Positions 18,203 to 25,181 of a stretch of 64,000 bases of DNA are shown here, piece by piece. The position numbers and the translations under genes were made by a program. Origin of the DNA: Mesorhizobium sp. WSM4904 (GTDB lineage Bacteria > Pseudomonadota > Alphaproteobacteria > Rhizobiales > Rhizobiaceae); NCBI RefSeq assembly GCF_029674545.1, contig NZ_CP121354.1:3233001-3297000 (forward strand), written 5' to 3'. Position 1 is the first letter of the stretch; each line of letters starts with the position of its first letter. The notes beneath the pieces were generated by a model. It made no database searches, had not been told where the DNA came from, and saw nothing but the letters and a program-made list of their open reading frames with translations.

Positions 18203-20179
18203 ATGCTCGATTTCGAAAATGCCCGGCAGCACATGGTTGCCGCCCATCTCGCGCGACGCGGTATTCGCGATCCCAGAGTGCTTGAAGCGATGCGTCAAGT
18301 TCCACGCGAGGTGTTCGTCGAGGAAGGTTTTGAGGAGTTCGCATACGAGGATTCGCCACTGCCGATCGGTCACGGCCAGACGATTTCGCAGCCCTTCATC
18401 GTTGCCCATATGGTCGAAATGGCGGAGGTCGAGGCGACGGACCGCGTGCTCGAGGTCGGCACCGGATCTGGCTATGCCGCCGCGATCATTGCCAAGGTTG
18501 CCGATCGCGTATTCACGGTCGAACGACACGGTGCCCTTGGTGAAATGGCACGACGTCGGTTGAAGCAGCTGGATATCGGCAACGTGGAGCTGCGCATCGG
18601 CGATGGAAGCAAGGGCTGGCCAGAGAAAGCGCCATTCGATGCCATAATCGTGGCGGCTGGCGGACCGGTCGTGCCCGAAGCCCTCAAGGACCAGCTCGAC
18701 ATTGGCGGCCGGCTGATCATTCCCGTGGGGATCAACGAGATAGAGCAGCGCTTGGTCCGCGTGACCCGCGTCGGCGCCAAGAAGTTCGAGGAAGAAGATT
18801 TGGGCGGCGTGATGTTTGTGCCGCTCATCGGGGAACACGGATGGTCCGACACGGCTGAACGCTCTCCCGGTTTTTCGAAGAAGAGTTTGCCCGAACTGAT
18901 TTGCCACGCCGCAGAAGACCTGCCGGAACCGGAGGATCAGGCGTTCGGCGGGTTCTTCGACAGGTTTGCGGATCGACGGATCGTCTTGCTCGGCGAGGCG
19001 ACCCACGGCACGTCGGAGTTTTACCGGGCCCGCGCAGCGATTACCCGGCGGCTGATTGAACATCATGGCTTCTCGGTCATTGCCCTGGAGGCTGACTGGC
19101 CTGATGCATCAGCTGTGAACCGCTTCGTTCGCGGACTACCGGCGCGGGAAAGCGAACCCACGCCTTTCAGGCGCTTTCCGACCTGGATGTGGCGCAACCG
19201 GGAGTTTGATGCTTTCCTCCGCGATCTTCGTACGCACAATGAAGCCGCCGACCCCGATCGACAAGCCCGCATCTACGGTCTCGACATCTACAATATGAGC
19301 GGCTCGATCGCCGCTGTTCTGGCATACCTCGACGAGGTCGACCCCGAGGCGGCGGCGGTGGCCCGCGAGCGATACGGCTGCCTGACACCGTGGCAAAACG
19401 AACCCTCCACTTACGGGCGCGCAGTGCTCACTGCCGGATACCGTAACTGTGAGGACGCCGTGGCGAAGCAGTGTCGGGAGCTTCTTGAAAATCAGCTTCG
19501 CTATGCGAGCGACGGCGGTGACGAGTTTCTCGATGCCGCGCAAAACGCCAGGCTGATAGCGTCCGCGGAGCGGTACTACCGCGTCATGTACTACGGCGGC
19601 GCGGAAACATGGAATTTGCGCGATCGGCACATGTTCGAAACGCTCGAGCATCTGCTCGATGCAAGGGGCTCGGACGCCAAGGCCGTCGTTTGGGCACACA
19701 ATTCGCATGTTGGTGATGCTCGCGAAACCGAGATAGGAAAGATTCGTCGGGAACTGAACATCGGTCAGCTCTGTAGGGAGAAATTCGGCAGCGAGATTGC
19801 ACTGATCGGTTTTGGCACCCATGCCGGAACCGTGGCGGCTGCGAGCGACTGGGACGGCCCGATGGAGGTGAAGAAGGTCAGGCCGTCTCACGAAGAAAGC
19901 GTGGAGCGATGCTTCAACTTGGCGGGAAAGCCCCGCGCAATCGTCGATTTTCGACAGGACAACCAGGCGACGGAGGCCCTTGCGACGCAGCGACTCGAGC
20001 GGTTCATCGGCGTGATATACCGGCCCGAGACCGAACTGCTTAGCCATTATGCGGAGGCTTCGTTATCGCGGCAGTTTGATGCGTTTGTTTGGTTTGATGA
20101 GACGAAGGCGGTGACGTCGTTACCGTTTGAAGGCGAGGGCGGCGGTCGGGTCCCGGATACCTTCCCGTTCGGGCTGTAG
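18203..20179 (+). CDS. Protein-L-isoaspartate O-methyltransferase fused to erythromycin esterase-like domain
   Basis: A 658-residue fusion. Residues 1-215 form a PIMT (Pcm) methyltransferase that repairs damaged aspartyl residues, with SAM motif VLEVGTGSGYAAA at 82-94 and the substrate loop IGHGQTISQP. From about residue 255 to 640 lies an erythromycin-esterase (EreA/EreB-like) domain with LLGEATHGTSEFY, ALEADWPDA and AHNSHVGD, which carry the expected catalytic His and Glu. The ATG at 18203 has GGGAGG 6 bases upstream; a longer in-frame extension lacks support. Macrolide resistance is not implied, because most such domains have unknown substrates. Confidence 0.85.
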   Translation: MLDFENARQHMVAAHLARRGIRDPRVLEAMRQVPREVFVEEGFEEFAYEDSPLPIGHGQTISQPFIVAHMVEMAEVEATDRVLEVGTGSGYAAAIIAKVADRVFTVERHGALGEMARRRLKQLDIGNVELRIGDGSKGWPEKAPFDAIIVAAGGPVVPEALKDQLDIGGRLIIPVGINEIEQRLVRVTRVGAKKFEEEDLGGVMFVPLIGEHGWSDTAERSPGFSKKSLPELICHAAEDLPEPEDQAFGGFFDRFADRRIVLLGEATHGTSEFYRARAAITRRLIEHHGFSVIALEADWPDASAVNRFVRGLPARESEPTPFRRFPTWMWRNREFDAFLRDLRTHNEAADPDRQARIYGLDIYNMSGSIAAVLAYLDEVDPEAAAVARERYGCLTPWQNEPSTYGRAVLTAGYRNCEDAVAKQCRELLENQLRYASDGGDEFLDAAQNARLIASAERYYRVMYYGGAETWNLRDRHMFETLEHLLDARGSDAKAVVWAHNSHVGDARETEIGKIRRELNIGQLCREKFGSEIALIGFGTHAGTVAAASDWDGPMEVKKVRPSHEESVERCFNLAGKPRAIVDFRQDNQATEALATQRLERFIGVIYRPETELLSHYAEASLSRQFDAFVWFDETKAVTSLPFEGEGGGRVPDTFPFGL

Positions 20180-20278
20180 TTTAGTTCAAAGCGATAAGTA
20201 CCGCGATCTTTCCAAGGAAAGCAGTCGTTCGACGAAAACCTTGTTGCCTTCAACGGCATCCCTTTTGCGGAACGGCGC

Positions 20279-21295
20279 TTACTGCTTGATCTGCTCGAAT
20301 GTGCATTGACGCGGCGCCTTGTCAGGTCGCCAGCGCACCAGCCTTGTTCCGTGGCGGAAGCGGTTGCCGGTGACGTGGTCGAAGCGGACTTCCACGACCA
20401 GTTCCGGCCGCACCGGCTCCCATTCTCCGCTGCGCTCGGTGCTCCAGCGGCTCGGGCCGCCCGGTGCCTTGCCGGTGAAGCCGAACCCGCCGCGTAACTC
20501 CTCGAGTTTCTTGGTGATCGCCGCCCGGACGTCATTGCCGATCGCCGAGGTGAAGCCGACATGATCGAGCAGGCCGCGCTCGTTGTAGAGGCCAAGCAGC
20601 AGCGAGCCGACGAGGCGCTTGCCGCTCAGGTATCGGAACCCGCCCACCACGCAGTCGGCCGTGCGCAGCCGCTTGACCTTGATCATCGCGCGCTCGCCCG
20701 GCCGGTAGGGTTCGTCCAGAGCCTTGGCGACGACCCCATCGGTCGAGCCGTGATCCGCGCCTTGCAGCCATCGTTTGGCGGTTGCGAGTCTCGTGGTGGA
20801 TGGCGAGAGCCGCAAGCAGGCCTTGTCGACCTCCGTCACGAAAGCCTCAATTGCCTCCCGCCGCTCCTGCAGGGGCTCTGCGAGCAGCAACTTGCCGCCC
20901 GGTGCGACGAGCATGTCGAACAGGATCAATTGCGCCGGCGTTTCCACGCTCAGCTTTTGGATCCGGCTCTCGGCCGGGTGAAGCCGCATCTGCAGTGCGT
21001 CGAAGGAAGCGCGGCCCTCGATCTCGATCACGATCTCGCCGTCGACGACGAAATCTTCGGCATGGATGTCGCGCAGAATGGCCGTAAGTTCGGGGAAATA
21101 GCGACCGAGCGGCTTCCCGGATTTCGCCCTGAGGTCGACGGTGTCACGGCCCTTGAAGGCGAGACAGCGAAACCCATCCCATTTCGGCTCGTATTCCCAC
21201 GCGCCGCGATCCTCGGGTAGCGCCTCGGCGGTCTGCGCCTCCATCGGCTGCGTGTCGAGAGGCAGCGGGAAGCTGGTTTCGGATGCAGCTACCAT
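20279..21295 (-). CDS. ATP-dependent DNA ligase (LigC/LigD ligase-domain type)
   Basis: A 338-residue enzyme with nucleotidyltransferase motif I EPKWDGFR (adenylated lysine K38), motif III VDGEIVI, and motifs IV/V around STDGVVAK and AMIKVK, followed by an OB-fold. It seals DNA nicks with ATP, typically in repair or end joining. It is the free-standing ligase module, without polymerase or nuclease domains, and no Ku gene is in the window. A Shine-Dalgarno GGGAGG precedes the ATG. It is convergent with the PIMT fusion. Confidence 0.92.
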   Translation of the reverse strand: MVAASETSFPLPLDTQPMEAQTAEALPEDRGAWEYEPKWDGFRCLAFKGRDTVDLRAKSGKPLGRYFPELTAILRDIHAEDFVVDGEIVIEIEGRASFDALQMRLHPAESRIQKLSVETPAQLILFDMLVAPGGKLLLAEPLQERREAIEAFVTEVDKACLRLSPSTTRLATAKRWLQGADHGSTDGVVAKALDEPYRPGERAMIKVKRLRTADCVVGGFRYLSGKRLVGSLLLGLYNERGLLDHVGFTSAIGNDVRAAITKKLEELRGGFGFTGKAPGGPSRWSTERSGEWEPVRPELVVEVRFDHVTGNRFRHGTRLVRWRPDKAPRQCTFEQIKQ

Positions 21296-21515
21296 CGCTC
21301 CTCCCTGCTGTGATGCGGCAGCTCTAAGCCACAGAAAAGCCAGGCGAACCGGCGCGAAGCTCCCGACGTGAGGCGCAAGCTTTGCCGCGGCCGCTCGACC
21401 ATACCAACGCCGCTAGGCTTCACCAAACAGGCCATGGCGAAGCGGTTGCCATGCGGTCGGTAAGCGGGTGGCCGGATCTATGCTTTGCGCCTTTTTCTCA
21501 TGGTGCAGTAGTCGG

Positions 21516-22022
21516 CTAGCTGTGACTGTGACGTGCGCGCGTCTTGGCTGCCTTCCGGGCCGCCGCGGAGCGATCACTCGGGCCTTTGGTTCTGGCTGCC
21601 TTCTTCGCAGCGGCCGACCGCTCTTCCGCCGTCCGGCGGGATGCCGCTCTCTTGGCTTGTTGCGAGAGTGCCTTGTGTGATGCACTGCTTTTCGGCTCGT
21701 CCTCGAGAACCTCCGACACTGCGTGCGAGACCTTCGGGCGATGCTTCGGCTTGCGTTCACCCTGGCCTACTTCGTAGGCGTACTCGGCGCCCTTGCGCGT
21801 GCTCTTCTTGACCTTGCCTTTTCCGGGTGGCGGCAGGTCGACGCCCGCGCGGCGCGCCTCAGAAAGGCCAATTGCAATTGCTTGCTTGGTGGAACGCGCG
21901 CCGTGCTCGCCGCGGCGAACTTTCTTGATCTCCTCATGCACGAATTCGCCCGCTTGCGTGCTTGCCGACTTTCCTTCGCGCTTGTCCTTTCGTGCCTTAT
22001 CGATGATTTTCTTGTCCGGCAT
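21516..22022 (-). CDS. DUF6496 basic protein
   Basis: A 168-residue Lys/Arg/Ala-rich protein starting MPDKKIIDKARKDKREGKSA, with the family block HGARSTKQAIAIGLSEARRA and a C-terminal histone-H1-like tail of SAAAKKAAR-type repeats. It is likely to bind nucleic acid. The ATG at 22022 has GGAGAAGG upstream; a longer frame to 22172 lacks support. Function is unknown; genes of this kind often occur with stress genes such as the DUF2267, CBS and ligase genes nearby. Confidence 0.8.
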   Translation of the reverse strand: MPDKKIIDKARKDKREGKSASTQAGEFVHEEIKKVRRGEHGARSTKQAIAIGLSEARRAGVDLPPPGKGKVKKSTRKGAEYAYEVGQGERKPKHRPKVSHAVSEVLEDEPKSSASHKALSQQAKRAASRRTAEERSAAAKKAARTKGPSDRSAAARKAAKTRARHSHS

Positions 22023-22475
22023 CACCTTCTCCTTGCTCGGAATGGCTGAAGCGCCGTTGGTTCCTTTTGAACGCGAGGCGTTGGTGAGGGTTCCAGCTTT
22101 CCAGTCGAGCGGTTTCGGCATGACGCCGACAACCGAGCCTTGGGAGGCAGAGATCGAAGCGAAAGGTGACAACGCGATGCATGTATTGGTTCGGGCTGCG
22201 GCGATAGTTCATGATACTGCTGGCACTGCTGTGTCTGGGATTGTGGTATTCGACCGGCGGATCGGGCTTTCTGCTCACTGCCGGCAGCACGCCAGCCCAG
22301 TAGCTCGCCTGGCGAGCAATCGCCGAGAGAAATGTTGTCCGCCGTCGGACGCACAGGAACTATAGGTCGCTGACCAGCATCGGGCCAAAAGAATGCCGGA
22401 TGGACGAAACAATAGCTCCAGTCGCGTGTTCTATCTGCAATGGGCGCGAGGGTGATTTTCGTCAGGGAGGCGATG
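22023..22475. other. Divergent intergenic region
   Basis: About 450 bases between the DUF6496 and DUF2267 genes, which point away from each other. It should hold both promoters. I see no gene and no clear operator. Confidence 0.45.
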
Positions 22476-22913
22476 ATGAGCGCAACCGGTCTCGATGTTT
22501 TTGACAAGACCGTACAGACCACCAACATCTGGCTGAACGAGATCATGGATGATCTCGGCCCCGACCGCCAGTTGGCGTGGCACACGCTGGGCGTGGTCTT
22601 GCGGACCCTGAGGGACAGGTTGCCTGCGGAACTGGGAGCCAACCTGGCTGCCGAACTGCCGCTTCTGGTTCGCGGTGCATATTACGACCAGTACAAGCCG
22701 TCCGACCTGCCACGCCGCGATCGGTCCGCTGAAGAGTTCCTCCACCCCGTGGCGGAAGGCCTGAAATCCGGGCGACCCGTCAACGCCGGCGATGCTGCAA
22801 GGACCGTCTTCAAGGCGCTCGCCCATCATATCGATCTCGGCCAGTCGGCCAAGGTACGCGATGCTTTGCCAAAGGACATCCAGAGGCTCTGGCCGGACAG
22901 CGTCGGCGCGTAG
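22476..22913 (+). CDS. DUF2267 domain protein
   Basis: A 145-residue protein starting MSATGLDVFDKTVQTTNIWL, with the family block LPLLVRGAYYDQYKPSDLP and a charged C-terminus. The ATG at 22476 sits 5 bases after AGGGAGG, better than the ATG one codon upstream. DUF2267 proteins are cytosolic and of unknown function; they are frequent in rhizobial stress regions with CBS-domain proteins, as here. Confidence 0.85.
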   Translation: MSATGLDVFDKTVQTTNIWLNEIMDDLGPDRQLAWHTLGVVLRTLRDRLPAELGANLAAELPLLVRGAYYDQYKPSDLPRRDRSAEEFLHPVAEGLKSGRPVNAGDAARTVFKALAHHIDLGQSAKVRDALPKDIQRLWPDSVGA

Positions 22914-23222
22914 CTGAACGCTGTGAGGATGGCTATGCAGGATGGCGCTCGGCTGAAGGCGCAGAGGAGGTTGCGGGCCGCATGAGAAGCCTGTGCGCGC
23001 GTTTCCCGCTTTGGAAAAGTAGGCCGTTACGCGAGGCGTGATCGAGCGACGGCTTCAAGATCGTGGCGATGGAGGACTACTGGCCGGACGCCGAAGAGTC
23101 GGCCTCCAGGTGGGCCGATGCTTCGGATTTGCGATTTTCGAGCAATCGAAGAAAGCGCCGAGCCTTCCGGCCCCAACTGAAGGTCAACGAAGGGAGGCTC
23201 ATCTCCCGTCGACTTTGTGCAG
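22914..23222. other. Intergenic region without recognised gene
   Basis: About 310 bases between the DUF2267 gene and the convergent CBS-domain gene. No coding frame or strong terminator is visible. Confidence 0.4.
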
Positions 23223-23660
23223 TCAATGCGCAGTCTGCGAATGCTCGCCGCCTGGTCGCGAGATGTCGCGCAAAGCCCCTCCAGCCTCCGCGGTTTCGCC
23301 ATTTGTCGCAAGGTCGCCAATGGAAACAATGCCGACGAGCCGCTTGTCTCGATTGAGAACGGGGAGTCGGCGCACCTGCAAGTCGCCCATGTTCTCGAGC
23401 ACATGCTCGATCTCCTCGTCATCAAAGCAGTATTTGACCTCCGAACTCATGACATCGCGTACCTTGGTGTCGGGACCCTTGCCCAACGCCACTCCACGAA
23501 TGGCGATATCGCGATCGGTTATCATGCCTACCAGCCGATCATTGTCGCCCACAGGCATGGCTCCTGCGTCAAGCCTGTCCATCATCTGCGCTACATCGCG
23601 AATTGACTGTTCGGGATTCGCGATCTTTACGTTCCTTGTCATGCAACTGCCGATTTTCAT
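23223..23660 (-). CDS. CBS-domain pair protein, copy 1
   Basis: A 145-residue cytosolic protein made of two CBS motifs (about residues 7-60 and 72-125, each with a GMITDRDIAIRG- or GIVSIGDLA-type end). CBS pairs bind adenosine nucleotides and sense energy state. It has the same length as the gene at 41445-41882 and shares with it VRRLPVLNRDKRLVGIVS and a C-terminal HSQT(A/T)H, so the two are close paralogues. It stands alone, among stress-type genes. The ligand is unknown. Confidence 0.9.
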   Translation of the reverse strand: MKIGSCMTRNVKIANPEQSIRDVAQMMDRLDAGAMPVGDNDRLVGMITDRDIAIRGVALGKGPDTKVRDVMSSEVKYCFDDEEIEHVLENMGDLQVRRLPVLNRDKRLVGIVSIGDLATNGETAEAGGALRDISRPGGEHSQTAH

Positions 23661-23943
23661 TGTACTCTCCCATCAGTACGAAGCCCGCCGCCAGATCGAT
23701 GTTTGACCAGGAACTCGCTGTCCACCGGTAGCGTTCCATCACAAACCGGGCCGCGATTCCGGGTGCATCCGCGAGAGCAAGATATCCACCGGATCCGGCG
23801 TAGCCTCCGTCGCCGCCGCTCGGCTGAGGCAGACATCAAATCCTGCATTCGCCTCTAAAGCAGGGGAACGACCGGTCAGCCGCCGAGCCGGCGTGGAACT
23901 GCAAACTTCCTCCAAAGTTTGTGCAGGTAAAGGAACCTGTACG

Positions 23944-24126
23944 ATGTCGAAATCAGCGAAACGGGAAAAACCACACAAACCAACGCCGCCCAGCCCCAAT
24001 CCAAAGGACAAGCCGCCGAGGGATACGCGTGAAAAGCCGGCGCCGAACCCAGACGGTCCTAGCGAACTACCCGATACGAGCACGCGAGAAGAGGTCAAAC
24101 CAATCAGGCCTAATCTGAAGCGCTAG
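23944..24126 (+). CDS. Small Pro/Lys-rich hypothetical protein
   Basis: A 60-residue, very hydrophilic protein beginning MSKSAKREKPHKPTPPSPNP; about one residue in five is proline and it is likely to be disordered. I place the start at the ATG at 23944, with AAAGGA about 10 bases upstream. No domain is recognised. Charge and length recall small stress-induced proteins of rhizobia. Confidence 0.4.
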   Translation: MSKSAKREKPHKPTPPSPNPKDKPPRDTREKPAPNPDGPSELPDTSTREEVKPIRPNLKR

Positions 24127-24187
24127 TGAGATCTATCCGGTGCTGAGATCTGGGATGTGATCGGTCACCGTTGCGCCGGGCCACGCC

Positions 24188-25102
24188 TCACTTGGTGCGG
24201 GGCAGAATCCCCAAAAGTTCGCCCAAGTGGAGCGGCAACCGAGGTGACGCGTGCAATTCGGCACAGCTTTCTTTCCACTTCTGGAAATATTCGCCGACGG
24301 GAATCCCGCTGCGACCGGGCCAGCGGTTGAGTGCGCCAAGCGCCTCGACGCAGTCCGGAGCCTGCTCGTATTCCGTGAGAATCGTCAGGGACATCGCTTG
24401 CGCGAACGGATTGAGGGCCGGAGCCTCGATCTCACTGCGATGATCGTGGAACCACGTCGCGGCATCGCTGGTAAGCCCTTGGCTGCCGGCGAGCGCGCTA
24501 TAGCCTCTGACGATGTTTGCGCGATAATCGGCAATGGCGTCTCCGAAAGCGTTGTCGCCGGCGAAGGGAGGGTTTTGCTTCCAGTCCTTCGCCAGGCGTC
24601 CCAGGCCATGCAGCGACAAGGCCTCCACCATCGCTTCCTCGAGCCATTGGCAGGGCAGCGCGGGCTTGGCGTCGGCCTGCCAGCTGTTGGCAAGCACATG
24701 ACCCAGTTCATGGCCGAACTGGTAGGCAAGCTTCGACCAGTCCCGCTCGCCGATGTCGACGATGATCCACGCCATACTGGTCCCATCCGGGTGCAGCCAG
24801 ATGGCGGGCGTGCCGGATGTATGCTCCTCGATGCGCAGCCGCGTCGGCTGGCGGTCGGAGACGAGGCGAATGCCGTCAAGGCAAGCGTGCCGCATCCGCT
24901 CGACGACCTGAACGACGGCACCATGAAGCATCCGGCCCCAGTCGCCCGCAAGCTCGACGGGAGCGCGAAGCAACCCGGCCGATGGTTCAGCTTGGGCATT
25001 CACGGACATCGTGGCCGCCAGACTCCTGCCCAGGATCCGCCGTGGCGGGGAAACCAGACCAAGGGATGTGACGGTTAACGCCGTAAACTCTCGTCGGTTC
25101 AT
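24188..25102 (-). CDS. Putative exported HExxH zinc metallopeptidase
   Basis: A 304-residue protein with the zinc motif HELGH at 131-135 and an acidic EE (155-156) about 20 residues downstream that could supply the third ligand, as in gluzincins. The N-terminus MNRREFTALTVTSLGLV has a twin-arginine-like RRE start, so export is possible. No known peptidase family is clear to me. It stands beside the procollagen-galactosyltransferase-like gene, 79 bases downstream of it on the same strand, so a link to processing of surface protein is conceivable but unproven. Confidence 0.6.
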   Translation of the reverse strand: MNRREFTALTVTSLGLVSPPRRILGRSLAATMSVNAQAEPSAGLLRAPVELAGDWGRMLHGAVVQVVERMRHACLDGIRLVSDRQPTRLRIEEHTSGTPAIWLHPDGTSMAWIIVDIGERDWSKLAYQFGHELGHVLANSWQADAKPALPCQWLEEAMVEALSLHGLGRLAKDWKQNPPFAGDNAFGDAIADYRANIVRGYSALAGSQGLTSDAATWFHDHRSEIEAPALNPFAQAMSLTILTEYEQAPDCVEALGALNRWPGRSGIPVGEYFQKWKESCAELHASPRLPLHLGELLGILPRTK

Positions 25103-25181
25103 CGAAGCGATGTCAGCCCGTTGGCCGGACTTGTAGGCCGGAGATCAAACCCGACCGCCAGCAGGCCGAGGCCAGCGCCCC

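Noticed and set aside
18203..20179. Macrolide resistance gene
   Set aside because: The erythromycin-esterase fold is widespread with unknown substrates, and the fusion to PIMT argues against a dedicated resistance enzyme.
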